DNA of 64,000 bases. Source: Maricaulis sp965228215. GTDB lineage: Bacteria > Pseudomonadota > Alphaproteobacteria > Caulobacterales > Maricaulaceae. The position numbers and the translations under genes were made by a program. The stretch covers positions 372,001 to 436,000 of the forward strand of contig OZ245800.1 of the NCBI GenBank assembly GCA_965228215.1. Direction: 5' to 3'. Below, one piece after another: positions 33,945-42,802 of the stretch (position 1 is its first letter; each line of letters starts with the position of its first letter). The notes beneath the pieces were generated by a model. That model was not told the origin of the DNA, did not search any database, and worked only from the letters and a program-made list of their open reading frames with translations.

Positions 33945-34286
33945 CTAGTCCGCGAGGCGGAAATCCAGCGACCGGCTGTGGCCTTCGGTCCGGCTGTCGC
34001 CCGGCTCGAAACGCCATTGTTCAACGGCGGCCAGGGCAGCGCGATCGAAGACGCCTTCCGGCGTCGAGGCCACGACCTGGGCGTCGGCGACACTGCCGTC
34101 CGCCTCGACGGCGAAGCTGATCGTGACACTGCCCTCAATGCCGCGACGCTCGGCGCCACGCGGGTATTCGGGGGCCGTGGCGTCAACCATTGCACGGCTG
34201 GCGGCATTCGCCATGGCCGGTGCGGTGACGGCCAGGGGCGTTGCGATGACGGACAGGGCGAGGAAGGCAGGAAGGAGTTTTTTCAT
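33945..34286 (-). CDS. Secreted TonB C-terminal-domain protein without membrane anchor
   Basis: A 113-aa protein: a signal peptide (LLPAFLALSVIATPLAVTA, cleavage near AMANA) followed directly by a TonB C-terminal domain (PEYPRGAERRGIEGSVTISF, then VVASTPEGVFDRAALAAVEQWRFEP). Canonical TonB is anchored by an N-terminal helix and has a Pro-rich spacer; both are missing, so this is likely a free periplasmic protein. Such short versions are common in Caulobacterales-type genomes but their role is not defined. It is followed by its own terminator. Confidence 0.85.
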   Translation of the reverse strand: MKKLLPAFLALSVIATPLAVTAPAMANAASRAMVDATAPEYPRGAERRGIEGSVTISFAVEADGSVADAQVVASTPEGVFDRAALAAVEQWRFEPGDSRTEGHSRSLDFRLAD

Positions 34287-34428
34287 GACACGTTCTCGTG
34301 CGTTGCTTTGAAAAGGAAGCGCTCATCTAGGCGCGCCTTCTTGCCGTCTCCTTTCCGGCTTTCCTAAAACTTTAGTGGATCAGCTCATATGATATGCGCC
34401 AGCTGCAAAAAGCCGGGATTCAGCCGTT

Positions 34429-34893
34429 TCAGGCCTTCGAGATAACCAGAATCACGCCTTTCACGTCCTGGACGGTCCAGGTTTCGTCCGCTCCCGGATC
34501 AGAGCCGTCGGCGGTCTCGGCCGCCCATTCGGTATCGCCGAAACTCACCCGTCCGCGACCGGACTGGAAGTCGGCAACCGTCACCACGCGCTGGCCGATC
34601 ATCCGCGTCGAGCGATCATTCAGACCGCTGCCGGTTTCCTGGCGCAGCATCGGACGGACCCAGCGATCGCCAGCCCAGAGCAGGATGATCGACAGGACCG
34701 CGAAAATGCCCATCTCGATATGCCAGGGCAGATTGAGATATTCGATGGCGAAGAAACCGGTCAGGAAGGCCGCGGCCGCAGGCCACAACAGGTAGGATGT
34801 GCCCGTCAGCATTTCGGCGATCAGGATCACGCCGGCAATGGCCCACCACGCCCAGAGGTTCAGGCGTTCGAGAATTGAAATGAAGAAATCCAT
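34429..34893 (-). CDS. NfeD-family membrane protein
   Basis: A 154-aa protein: several hydrophobic helices (WAWWAIAGVILIAEML, SYLLWPAAAAFLTGFFA, MGIFAVLSIILLWAG) and a C-terminal OB-like domain (GQRVVTVADFQSGRGRVSFG, DETWTVQDVKGVILVISKA). NfeD proteins are partners of SPFH/stomatin proteins, and the SPFH gene ends 30 bases upstream on the same strand. The pair probably organises membrane microdomains or assists membrane-protein quality control. Confidence 0.9.
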   Translation of the reverse strand: MDFFISILERLNLWAWWAIAGVILIAEMLTGTSYLLWPAAAAFLTGFFAIEYLNLPWHIEMGIFAVLSIILLWAGDRWVRPMLRQETGSGLNDRSTRMIGQRVVTVADFQSGRGRVSFGDTEWAAETADGSDPGADETWTVQDVKGVILVISKA

Positions 34894-34923
34894 GCTCAGG
34901 CCTCCCTGTCCGGTGATTATCGC

Positions 34924-35868
34924 TTAGCTCGAGGGTTTGCGCGTGGCTTCGCTGACGGCGTCGTGCGCCGCCTTGCCCAGCTCGCCGACACCCGTGATCG
35001 TGCCGATGATGTTGGAGAATTCGGCCGGGATGATCACCGTCTTCTGCTGATCGCTGACGGCCAGCTGTCCGAAAGCTTCCACGTATTTCTGGCCGAGGAA
35101 GTAGTTGATCGCCGAGACATCACCCTTCGCGATGGCGTCGGACACCATCTGGGTCGCCTTGGCTTCGGCCTGGGCTTCGCGTTCGCGGGCCTCGGCGTCG
35201 AGGAAGGCACTTTCCTTGCGGCCCTCGGCCTCGCGGATCGCGGCTTCCTTCTCGCCTTCGGCGCGCAGGATCTGCGACTGCTTGGCACCCTCGGCTTCCA
35301 GGATCTCGGCACGTTTGAGACGCTCGGCCTTCATCTGGCGGGCCATGGCCTCGGTGATATCCATGGGCGGCGAGAGGTCGCGGATCTCGATCCGGGTGAC
35401 TTTCACGCCCCAGGGATTGGTGGCTGCATCGATGACCGACAGGAGGCGGGCATTGATCTCGTCACGCTTGGACAGCGTTTCATCGAGATCCATCGAGCCG
35501 ACCACGGTACGCACATTGGTCAGGGCGAGGTTTATGATGGCGAAGTCGAGATTGTCGACCTCATAGGCCGCGCGCGGCGCGTCCATCACCTGGATGAAGA
35601 CCACGGCATCAACTGAGACGGTCGCGTTGTCCTTGGTGATCACGTCCTGGTTGGGCACGTCCAGGACGCGCTCGCGCATGTTCATCTTGTAGCCGACCGT
35701 ATCCATGAACGGCACGATGAAATGGAGTCCGGGTTTGAGGGTTCGCGTGAAACGCCCGAAGCGTTCAACGGTGAATTCCTTGCCCTGGGGCACTGTCTTG
35801 ACGATCGAGACAACGATCACCAGCACCAGCAGCAAGAAGACCACGAGGCCAATAATACCGAAATCCAT
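34924..35868 (-). CDS. SPFH/stomatin-like membrane protein (QmcA type)
   Basis: A 314-aa protein with an N-terminal membrane helix (IIGLVVFLLLVLVIVVSIV), the SPFH domain (VPQGKEFTVERFGRFTRTL, PGLHFIVPFMD, TVGSMDLDETLSKRDEIN) and an Ala/Glu-rich coiled coil (about 195-260). It matches stomatin/paraslipin proteins such as QmcA, which oligomerise on the inner membrane and in relatives regulate proteases such as FtsH. It forms an operon with the NfeD gene downstream. Confidence 0.93.
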   Translation of the reverse strand: MDFGIIGLVVFLLLVLVIVVSIVKTVPQGKEFTVERFGRFTRTLKPGLHFIVPFMDTVGYKMNMRERVLDVPNQDVITKDNATVSVDAVVFIQVMDAPRAAYEVDNLDFAIINLALTNVRTVVGSMDLDETLSKRDEINARLLSVIDAATNPWGVKVTRIEIRDLSPPMDITEAMARQMKAERLKRAEILEAEGAKQSQILRAEGEKEAAIREAEGRKESAFLDAEAREREAQAEAKATQMVSDAIAKGDVSAINYFLGQKYVEAFGQLAVSDQQKTVIIPAEFSNIIGTITGVGELGKAAHDAVSEATRKPSS

Positions 35869-35898
35869 GCGAACCCTCCCTGTTCGTTAAACCTTGGA

Positions 35899-36396
35899 TC
35901 AGACCGAAGCCGGTTCGAGCTGACCGAGAATGTGTTCGGCGGACGAGACGTTGAATTCGCCCGGAGCCTCGACATTGAGCTCGGCCACGACGCCGTCCTT
36001 CACCAACATGGAGAAACGCTGGGCGCGAATGCCCATGCCGAAACCCGTACCGTCCATTTCCAGGCCGACCGCCTTGGCGAATTCGCCATTGCCGTCCGCC
36101 AGCATCATCACGTCATCGCCGGCACCCTGCTGCTCGCCCCAGGCGCCCATGACGAAGACGTCATTGACGGACAGGCAGGCGATCGTATCGACACCGCGTC
36201 CCTTGATCTCGGCAGCCTTCTCGATGAAGCCCGGCAGATGCTTGGCCGAGCAGGTCGGCGTGAAGGCACCCGGCAGCGCAAACAGGGCCACCGTCTTGCC
36301 GGAGAATACATCCGCGGAGCTGAGCGGGTTGGGACCGTCCGCGGTCATGGTCATGAATGTCGTTTCAGGCAGGCGATCTCCGACCGAAATGGTCAT
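35899..36396 (-). CDS. Peroxiredoxin, Prx5/atypical 2-Cys type
   Basis: A 165-aa thiol peroxidase reducing hydroperoxides. The active site PGAFTPTCSAKHLPGF has the peroxidatic cysteine (about Cys50) with the PxxxTxxC motif; DVFVMGAWG and GMGIRAQRFSMLVKDGVV fit the Prx5 group. Only one further thiol candidate is present (ACLSVND), so reduction by glutathione/glutaredoxin is likely (inference). The ATG at 36394-36396 follows AGGAG at proper spacing; the frame is open 24 codons further up without similarity. Confidence 0.93.
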   Translation of the reverse strand: MTISVGDRLPETTFMTMTADGPNPLSSADVFSGKTVALFALPGAFTPTCSAKHLPGFIEKAAEIKGRGVDTIACLSVNDVFVMGAWGEQQGAGDDVMMLADGNGEFAKAVGLEMDGTGFGMGIRAQRFSMLVKDGVVAELNVEAPGEFNVSSAEHILGQLEPASV

Positions 36397-36494
36397 GTCT
36401 AATTCTCCTGTAAGTAAGACTAGGCGCTTGTGCGCACGCAAGGATAGCGGGAACCCTGCTGGACGCATCCCCCTTTTAGGAGGAACATGCAGAT

Positions 36495-37082
36495 ATGACC
36501 CGCGACGACTCGAATGACGTGTCTGACAGATTCCTCGGCGGCAAGCTATTGATAGCGACTCCGAGCATTGGCGATCCGCGTTTCGACCGTACGGTCATCT
36601 TCATGTGTGATCACAGCGAAGAGCATGCGATGGGCATTGTCGTGAACAAGCCTGTCGAAGGCCTTCGCATGCCGGAATTGTTCGAGCAACTGGGCGTGGA
36701 AGCCGAGGACGAGACGCCCGACCGTCCGGTCCTGCTCGGAGGTCCCGTCGACCGGGATCGCGGCTTTGTCCTGCACACGCCGGATTTCGAGGCCGAGGGC
36801 TCGACCCTGCCCGTCAGCAAGACGATCGGCCTGACCGCCACCAAGGATGTTCTCGAGGCGATCGCCTCGCGGGAACCGCCGCGCCGCTCCATCCTGGCCC
36901 TGGGTTATGCCGGCTGGGGCGCTGGCCAGCTCGAGGACGAGCTGACCGCCAATGCCTGGCTTGTCGTCGATGCAGACGAGGACCTGATCTTCAGCGATAT
37001 CAGCGAAGAGAAATGGGAACGCGCGCTGGAGATCCTGGGTGTCACGCCGGAGCATCTCTCAATGGCCGCAGGCCACGCCTGA
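36495..37082 (+). CDS. YqgE/AlgH (UPF0301) family protein
   Basis: A 195-aa protein of the YqgE/AlgH family: FLGGKLLIATPSIGDPRFDR, HAMGIVVNKPVEG, VLLGGPVDRDRGFVLH and LALGYAGWGAGQLEDEL are all signature blocks. The family has no settled biochemical function. AGGAGG at 36478-36483 supports the ATG at 36495. It is divergent from the peroxiredoxin gene (98-base gap) and convergent with the EAL gene. Confidence 0.95.
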   Translation: MTRDDSNDVSDRFLGGKLLIATPSIGDPRFDRTVIFMCDHSEEHAMGIVVNKPVEGLRMPELFEQLGVEAEDETPDRPVLLGGPVDRDRGFVLHTPDFEAEGSTLPVSKTIGLTATKDVLEAIASREPPRRSILALGYAGWGAGQLEDELTANAWLVVDADEDLIFSDISEEKWERALEILGVTPEHLSMAAGHA

Positions 37083-37102
37083 ACCCCGTTAGAGCCCCCG
37101 TA

Positions 37103-38236
37103 TCAGATCGGTGCGAGGAAACGTCCCTCCACACCCTCCTGGATCGCCCGGACCGCCGCCACGGGAGACAGGGCACCCGCAAACCGGAAACCCTGGGCGA
37201 ATTCGCAGCCCATCTCGCGCAACTGGTCGGCGCTCTCGCGCGTCTCCACGCCCTCGGCCACCACCGCCATGTCGAAATGGCGCGCCAGCTGCACCACCGA
37301 TTGCACAACTGTCGTCGAGCTCTCATTGGCGGCCATTGCGCGCACGAAATAGCGGTCGATCTTCACCACGTTGAAGGGCAGCATTTCCAGGCGCGCCAGC
37401 GAGGAATATCCCGTGCCGAAATCGTCCAGCGACAGGGAGATACCGCCATCAGCCAGCACCGCCATTGCCCGAGCCGCGCTTTCGGGATCACGCATGATCT
37501 CGGTCTCGGCGATCTCGAGCTTGAAGGCACCCGGCGGCAATTGCGCACGGTTCACGAGGGTCAGGAGCTCACTGGCAAAATCCGGCGAGACGAGTTCACT
37601 CACCGTCGCATTGGCTGCCACGAAGAGGCGCCGGGCATTCTCATAAGCCGCCCGCCAGGATGAAAGATCCTCCGCCGCCGACGCACGGACGCGCTCGCTG
37701 ATCCGGTCGAGCAGGTCGAGTTCGTCGGCCATGTCGAGGAAATCGTCAGGCGCCAGCACACCCAGTCCGGGACGCTCCCAGCGCGCCAGGGCTTCGAACC
37801 CGGCCAGGCGCCCGGAGGCAAGCTCGATGATCGGCTGGTAATAGGCCAGCACCTCGCCGGCCTCGACACCATTGGCCAGGGCGTGTTCCTCGCGGATGCG
37901 CACGGCACCGTCACCGGTTCGCCCGGCGGGGGTCATCAGGCCCTCGAACCGCCAGCTCGCGACCCGGCGCCCGAGCAGGCGGGCATAGGCCACCTCCCCG
38001 TCATCGCCGATCACGCGCACTCGCAGATCGATGTGATCACCCTCGAAGGCCTGTTCCAGATAGACCTGGTCCGCCGGTCCGAGCCGGGCGAGAAAATCGG
38101 CCCAGCTCATCTGGCCGGACGACAGGCCGAACAGGCCGGTCTCGCCGGAAAAGGCAATGAGATTGTGGGCCTGGTCCACCGTGAAGGCCAGGGCACCCGC
38201 AGCCCGGGCGCCGGCTTCGTAGTCGGCCGATGTCAT
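37103..38236 (-). CDS. EAL-domain c-di-GMP phosphodiesterase
   Basis: A 377-aa soluble protein. Residues 1-115 are a degenerate PAS-like sensor; the EAL domain follows with FEALARWERP, NATVSEL, LEIAETEIM, DDFGTGYSSL, KIDR and AEGVET, so the metal and catalytic residues are all present and the domain should hydrolyse c-di-GMP. No GGDEF domain is attached. Its ATG overlaps the TGA of the upstream acetyltransferase gene (ATGA), so the two are translationally coupled. Confidence 0.92.
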   Translation of the reverse strand: MTSADYEAGARAAGALAFTVDQAHNLIAFSGETGLFGLSSGQMSWADFLARLGPADQVYLEQAFEGDHIDLRVRVIGDDGEVAYARLLGRRVASWRFEGLMTPAGRTGDGAVRIREEHALANGVEAGEVLAYYQPIIELASGRLAGFEALARWERPGLGVLAPDDFLDMADELDLLDRISERVRASAAEDLSSWRAAYENARRLFVAANATVSELVSPDFASELLTLVNRAQLPPGAFKLEIAETEIMRDPESAARAMAVLADGGISLSLDDFGTGYSSLARLEMLPFNVVKIDRYFVRAMAANESSTTVVQSVVQLARHFDMAVVAEGVETRESADQLREMGCEFAQGFRFAGALSPVAAVRAIQEGVEGRFLAPI

Positions 38237-38856
38237 GATCGCGGATCGGTGTTCAGCAGGGCGAAACGGTCATGGTCGCGCCACTCGCCGGCAATGTTGA
38301 GGAAGGCACGGGACAGGCCCTCATACTGGAAACCGACACCTTCCAGCAGGGTGCGCGAAGCCTTGTTCTCCGGGCGGCAGGCTGCCTCGACACGGTGCAG
38401 GCCCAGCTCGTCGAAGGCAAAGGACAGGACGCGTTTCACCGCAGCCCGGGCATGGCCCTGGCGCACATAGGGCGCGCCGATCCAGTAGCCGATATCCGCG
38501 CTCTGCAGTACCCCGCGACGGACATTGTTGAGATTGCAGGCCCCCATCAGCACGCCGTCGGACGCCCGGACCACGAAGAAGGGAAAGCCCGCACCGGACT
38601 GCCGGTCGGACTGATAGCGGGTCAGGCGCCGGCGGAAAGCGCTCTTTGTCAGCTCGTCGGGGGCCCAGGCCGGTTCCCACGGCTCGGTATGATTGCGGCT
38701 GGCTCCGCGCAGCTTGGCCCAGGCGTCATAGTCCTCGATCGCAGGCGGGCGAAGCCGGATGCCTTCACCAATCAGGATTTCGTCGAGGGATGCGTCCCGC
38801 CAAAGTGCCACGCTGTCACTCCTGTCCGGCGAATCAATTCGCCTTGTTGTTGTCAT
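38233..38856 (-). CDS. GNAT acetyltransferase, RimJ-like
   Basis: A 207-aa GCN5-related N-acetyltransferase. The RimJ/RimL pattern is clear: GEGIRLRPPAIEDYDAW, the central strand IGYWIGAPYVRQGHARAAV with the acetyl-CoA loop, and GLHRVEAACRPENKASRTLL and GVGFQYEGLSRAFL. RimJ enzymes acetylate protein N-termini including ribosomal proteins; the target here is not known. An N-terminal extension of about 25 residues precedes the fold. It overlaps the EAL gene by four bases and lies 19 bases after surf1. Confidence 0.92.
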   Translation of the reverse strand: MTTTRRIDSPDRSDSVALWRDASLDEILIGEGIRLRPPAIEDYDAWAKLRGASRNHTEPWEPAWAPDELTKSAFRRRLTRYQSDRQSGAGFPFFVVRASDGVLMGACNLNNVRRGVLQSADIGYWIGAPYVRQGHARAAVKRVLSFAFDELGLHRVEAACRPENKASRTLLEGVGFQYEGLSRAFLNIAGEWRDHDRFALLNTDPRS

Positions 38857-38875
38857 TGTGCCCGATACGGCCGGT

Positions 38876-39547
38876 CTAGCGCCAGCGCAGGCGTCCGCGC
38901 CCGATATGGAGCGCGAAATAGACGGCCAGCAGAGCGGCAGCGAGACCGAACCAGGTCAACGCGTAGCCGGCATGCTTGGCAGGCGGCGTCAGGGTGAGGC
39001 TTTGTGGCATGCCCTCATCCGATCGCGCCCAGACATCCAGCACCAGGTCCGGATCGATATCCAGCGCCCGGGCCATGGCCGTACGGTCAAACCTATACCA
39101 CTGATTGGTATCCGGATCGTTGCGGCCGGTGAAATTTCCCGCCTCGGGCAGCGGGTCGATCCGCCAGCTTCTCGTGCGGGTGATATCGCCCGTCACGAAA
39201 CTCTCGAAACCGGATTCCATGAAGATGAAGCGCGACGCGCCACCCTCATCGCAATCATCCACCGGCATCAGTCCGACGCGCACCCAGCCCGCCTCGCCGC
39301 GCAGGGCGTAGTAACGTACCTGTGCGCCCATCAGGGGTGCAGGACCGCTGAAACCGGGGCCGAACATGCCTTCACGCCCCGCGCACAGGGCCTCGCGCAG
39401 CGACCCCGCCGAACCGCGGGCTTCATACTGCTCGATCAAATCAGACTTCCACGCCATGCGCTGCAATTGCCACGTCCCGAGCGAACACAGGATCGCCAGG
39501 CTGATGACCGTGAAGAGTGTCAGAACCGGAAGCGGGCGGAACTGCAT
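38876..39547 (-). CDS. SURF1 cytochrome c oxidase assembly protein
   Basis: A 223-aa protein with two membrane helices, one near the N-terminus (VLTLFTVISLAILCSLGTWQ) and one near the C-terminus (LTWFGLAAALLAVYFALHI), with a periplasmic domain between. LGTWQLQRMAWK and WVRVGLMP are SURF1 features. SURF1 helps insert haem a in oxidase subunit I. It lies 8 bases after the DUF983 gene at the end of the cox operon; the acetyltransferase and EAL genes may be read through from it. Confidence 0.93.
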   Translation of the reverse strand: MQFRPLPVLTLFTVISLAILCSLGTWQLQRMAWKSDLIEQYEARGSAGSLREALCAGREGMFGPGFSGPAPLMGAQVRYYALRGEAGWVRVGLMPVDDCDEGGASRFIFMESGFESFVTGDITRTRSWRIDPLPEAGNFTGRNDPDTNQWYRFDRTAMARALDIDPDLVLDVWARSDEGMPQSLTLTPPAKHAGYALTWFGLAAALLAVYFALHIGRGRLRWR

Positions 39548-39555
39548 TGCGAGAC

Positions 39556-39915
39556 CTATTCGTCCAGGCGTGCCTCCTGCGCGTCATGCTCGAACTGAAG
39601 GGCGAACAAGAGGCCCTTGAGCGGACGCAGGCACAGAATGGAAAACAATACGACGAGGGGCGGCTGGTAGATGAAGTGCACCCAGGCGGGCGGGCGGAAA
39701 GCGACCTCGACCAGGAGGAAGGACACCATCGCCAGGGCGCCGACAATGAAGAGGGCGAACACCGCGGCGCCGTCGCCGACATCCGCGCTCTCAAACGAAG
39801 CGCCGCAGGCATCACACCGCGGCGCTATCTTCAGAAGACCATCGAACATGGCCCCCTCCCCGCATTTCGGACACCGGCCGGAAAGACCGGTCTCGAACGG
39901 GGAGGGTCTGTCCAT
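39556..39915 (-). CDS. DUF983 zinc-ribbon membrane protein
   Basis: A 119-aa protein with an N-terminal zinc ribbon (GRCPKCGEGAMF and RCDACGASF, two CxxC pairs) and two membrane helices (AVFALFIVGALAMVSFLLVE and FIYQPPLVVLFSILCL). DUF983 genes are regularly found next to ctaE in alphaproteobacteria, implying a role in oxidase biogenesis, but the role is unproven. It lies 8 bases after ctaE and 8 bases before surf1. Confidence 0.92.
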   Translation of the reverse strand: MDRPSPFETGLSGRCPKCGEGAMFDGLLKIAPRCDACGASFESADVGDGAAVFALFIVGALAMVSFLLVEVAFRPPAWVHFIYQPPLVVLFSILCLRPLKGLLFALQFEHDAQEARLDE

Positions 39916-39923
39916 ATGCCTGT

Positions 39924-40763
39924 CTACTGGTAGACCACGTAGACGAAGGCGAACAGGAAGAGCCAGACGACATCAACGAAGTGCCAGTACCAGGCCGCCG
40001 CTTCGAAGCCGAAATGCTTCTGCGGCGTCATCTGTCCGGCCATCAAGCGTAGCAGGCAGACGGCCAGGAAGATCGTACCGATGACGACGTGGGCACCGTG
40101 GAAGCCGGTCGCCATGAAGAAGGTGGCGCCGTAGAGATTGCCCGAGAATTCGAAGTGCGCGTGCTGGTATTCATAGACCTGCAGCGAGGTGAAGCAGAGG
40201 CCCAGGATCACGGTGATCAGCAGGCCCAGCTTGGCGCCCTTGCGGTCACCGTGCTGCAACGCGTGGTGCGCCCAGGTCACCGTCGTGCCCGACAGCAGCA
40301 GGATCAGCGTGTTCATCAGCGGCAGGTGCCACGGGTCGAAAGTCTCGACACCCGGCGGCGGCCAGCTTTCCCAGCCGTCCAGCAGGCGGACATCGTGGAA
40401 GATCGCCCCTTCGAAGAAGGCCCAGAACCAGGCCACGAAGAACATCACTTCCGAAGCGATGAACATGATCATGCCGTAGCGCAGGCCGATATCGACGACA
40501 GGCGTGTGATCGCCGGCGCGGGATTCCTTGATGACATCGCCCCACCAGCCGATCATCGTCAGGGCGACGATGCCGAGGCCGATCAGGAAGAGGCCCCAAT
40601 TGCCTTCAGCCAGGAAGGGTGCCAGCGCACTGTCCGCCGGGACCAGGCCTTTCATGAGGCCGACCGCACCTACGGCCAGCAAAAAGGCGCCCACCGAACC
40701 GACAAACGGCCACGGGGACGGGTCCACCAGATGGTAGTCGTGCTTTGCGGCATGCCCAGCCAT
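39924..40763 (-). CDS. ctaE: Cytochrome c oxidase subunit III
   Basis: A 279-aa seven-helix subunit of the aa3 oxidase. Typical features are HDYHLVDPSPWPFVGS at the N-terminus, the conserved glutamate in FIASEVMFFVAWFWAFFEGA, and TGFHGAHVVIGTIFLAV and YWHFVDVVWLFLFAFVYV. It stabilises the catalytic core and may help proton uptake. It follows ctaG in the operon with a 70-base gap. Confidence 0.97.
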   Translation of the reverse strand: MAGHAAKHDYHLVDPSPWPFVGSVGAFLLAVGAVGLMKGLVPADSALAPFLAEGNWGLFLIGLGIVALTMIGWWGDVIKESRAGDHTPVVDIGLRYGMIMFIASEVMFFVAWFWAFFEGAIFHDVRLLDGWESWPPPGVETFDPWHLPLMNTLILLLSGTTVTWAHHALQHGDRKGAKLGLLITVILGLCFTSLQVYEYQHAHFEFSGNLYGATFFMATGFHGAHVVIGTIFLAVCLLRLMAGQMTPQKHFGFEAAAWYWHFVDVVWLFLFAFVYVVYQ

Positions 40764-40833
40764 CGCGAATCTCCTGCGATCTCAAATCAGCCCTGAAGCG
40801 CCGGTGTAGCCGGGTCCGGGCAAAGGTTCAATG

Positions 40834-41409
40834 CTAAGGCGCGGCGCTGCTGCTGTTCGCCGCACCGTCTTCTGCCTCGAAGAAGGTGTAGGAAAGGGTA
40901 ATCGAGGTGATGTCGTCCATCCGGCGCTCGTCATCGATCAGCGGATCGACGAAGAAAAGCACCGGCATGTCGATGCTCTCGCCCGGCTGCAGCGTCTGCT
41001 CGGTAAAGCAGAAACACTCGATCTTGGAAAAATACGGCGCGGCCTTGAACGGCGCGACATTGTAGCTGGCTATGCCCGTGATCGGGCGGTCGGACGTGTT
41101 GGTGGCGCGATAGTAAGCCAGCCCGCTCTCGCCGACCCGGATGTCGATCGAGCGCTGCAGCGGCTCGAAGGCCCAGTCGAGGCGACGGCTGGTATTGGCG
41201 TCGAAATAGACGGTCACGGTGCGGTCCAGGATGACACCGGCCTCGCCCGTTGCGACCTGGGTCGTGCCGCCATAACCGGTGACACGGCAGAACAGGTCGT
41301 AGAGCGGCACAGCCGCGAACGCAGCGCCGACCATGGTCACCGAACCGATGGCAGCGGTCAGCGCGATGCGGATGTTTTTGTCGATCGGAAGTCGGATCAT
41401 TTCACTCAC
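40834..41409 (-). CDS. ctaG: Cytochrome c oxidase copper-assembly protein CtaG/Cox11
   Basis: A 191-aa protein with an N-terminal membrane anchor (RIALTAAIGSVTMVGAAFAAV) and a periplasmic immunoglobulin-like domain. Copper-binding cysteines appear in KIECFCFTEQTL, the Cox11 CFCF signature, and LYDLFCRVTGYGG is also conserved. It delivers Cu(I) to the CuB site of subunit I. The GTG at 41409 or the ATG at 41400 may be the start; the second gives MIRLPIDK. Confidence 0.95.
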   Translation of the reverse strand: MSEMIRLPIDKNIRIALTAAIGSVTMVGAAFAAVPLYDLFCRVTGYGGTTQVATGEAGVILDRTVTVYFDANTSRRLDWAFEPLQRSIDIRVGESGLAYYRATNTSDRPITGIASYNVAPFKAAPYFSKIECFCFTEQTLQPGESIDMPVLFFVDPLIDDERRMDDITSITLSYTFFEAEDGAANSSSAAP

Positions 41410-41525
41410 GTATCAGATATCGAACCGGGCCATGTCTCACAAAGCCATAACTACCCGTATTGCGCGTCCGTTCAAGATCGCCGCCCCGGCCTAAATTGCC
41501 GCAGGCTGGCAGTCTGGATGCCGCC

Positions 41526-41798
41526 TTATCCCGCCCCGCCGCCGGCGATGTTCTGGCTCAACCTCATCACGGTGATGGCGAAGACCAGGACCATGAAGGC
41601 GACCAGCGACCAGGCGATCGCGATATTGCGCTTCTTGCGGGCCGCTTCTTCCTCTTCGGACAGCTGGACGTGTTCGCCCGACGCCTGGCCCTCGCGGTGG
41701 AAGAAGCCGAAATTGCCGGAGGCATCCGCGCCGGAACTGTCCTTGCGGTCAGGTACGGCGGGTGTTTCTTCCGGCTGTTTGTCGGAGGTGTCGCTCAT
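41526..41798 (-). CDS. Small cox-operon single-pass membrane protein
   Basis: A 90-aa protein: a long acidic, polar N-terminus (about 55 residues) and one C-terminal helix (IAIAWSLVAFMVLVFAITVM followed by RLSQNI). Its gene is two bases after ctaB and 116 bases before ctaG. Small proteins of this layout occur at the same position in cox operons of other alphaproteobacteria (sometimes called CoxF); the role is unknown but presumably tied to oxidase assembly. Confidence 0.8.
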   Translation of the reverse strand: MSDTSDKQPEETPAVPDRKDSSGADASGNFGFFHREGQASGEHVQLSEEEEAARKKRNIAIAWSLVAFMVLVFAITVMRLSQNIAGGGAG

Positions 41799-41800
41799 GC

Positions 41801-42793
41801 TCAGCCTCCCACGCCCGGGACAGCCCAGTACATGCCCAGACCGTGTTCGGCGATCAGGGCGGCAAACAACGCCGCCAGATAACCGATCGAATAGGCGAAG
41901 AGATCACGCGCGGCCTTGTCGCCCGCACGCACGGCGTAGAGCTCGCCCTCGGCTGCCGATCCCGCTTCGCCGGCCCGCGAGCGGAAGATCCGCCAGGCCA
42001 GGAGCATGAAGAGTGCGCCGCCGCCAATCGAGGTCAGTGCATAGCCGATACCGCCCAGCCCGGTGAGGACGGGCGCGCCGGCAAACACCACCATGACGAT
42101 GGAATAGAGCAGGATCTGGAGACGGGTGGACTTGGCGCCCTTGGCGACCGGCATCATCGGCACGTTCGCGGCGGCGTAGTCGCCCGACTTGTAGAGCGCC
42201 AGGGCCCAGGAATGGGGCGGCGTCCACAGGAAAATGATCATGAAGAGGATGACGGCATCCAGGGAGATCTCGCCCGTGGCGGCAATCCAGCCGATCATCG
42301 GCGGGAAGGCGCCGGCGGCACCGCCGATCACGATATTCTGCGGCGTCGAGCGCTTGAGCAGCATCGTGTAGATGACGGCGTAGAAGAAGATCGAAAAGGC
42401 CAGCAGGCCGGCAGCCAGATAGTTGGACGCCAGGGCCATCAGCAGGACCGCCAGGATCGAGGCGACCATGCCGAAACCATAGGCATTGGAGACCGAGACG
42501 GCACCGCGCGGGATCGGCCGCTTGCGCGTCCGGTTCATCGTAGCGTCGATATCGGCGTCATAGGCCATGTTCAGCGCGCCGGCGGCGCCTGCGCCGACAG
42601 CGATGCAGAGGATCGAGATCATCGCGAGCCCCCAGTCGAAGGCGACCGGAGCGGCGACCAGACCGGCAAAGGCGGTGAAGACGACAAGTGTCATCACACG
42701 CGGCTTCATCAGGTCAAAATAGTCGCGGGGCGAGGCCGTCGAAACGGCCCCGCCCTCTTTGCGATGAACGCTGGGGTTCGAAGTGGTGTCCAA
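41801..42793 (-). CDS. ctaB: Protoheme IX farnesyltransferase (haem O synthase)
   Basis: A 330-aa UbiA-type integral membrane prenyltransferase that farnesylates haem b for the oxidase. The two Asp-rich prenyl diphosphate sites are NMAYDADIDATMNRTRKRP and the WTPPHSWALALYKSGDY region. About nine hydrophobic helices are visible. The start is read as TTG with AAGG overlapping the ctaD stop (TAAGG), eight bases upstream; ctaD ends ten bases before it, so translation is likely coupled. Confidence 0.95.
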   Translation of the reverse strand: MDTTSNPSVHRKEGGAVSTASPRDYFDLMKPRVMTLVVFTAFAGLVAAPVAFDWGLAMISILCIAVGAGAAGALNMAYDADIDATMNRTRKRPIPRGAVSVSNAYGFGMVASILAVLLMALASNYLAAGLLAFSIFFYAVIYTMLLKRSTPQNIVIGGAAGAFPPMIGWIAATGEISLDAVILFMIIFLWTPPHSWALALYKSGDYAAANVPMMPVAKGAKSTRLQILLYSIVMVVFAGAPVLTGLGGIGYALTSIGGGALFMLLAWRIFRSRAGEAGSAAEGELYAVRAGDKAARDLFAYSIGYLAALFAALIAEHGLGMYWAVPGVGG

Positions 42794-42802
42794 GAGCGTG
42801 CC

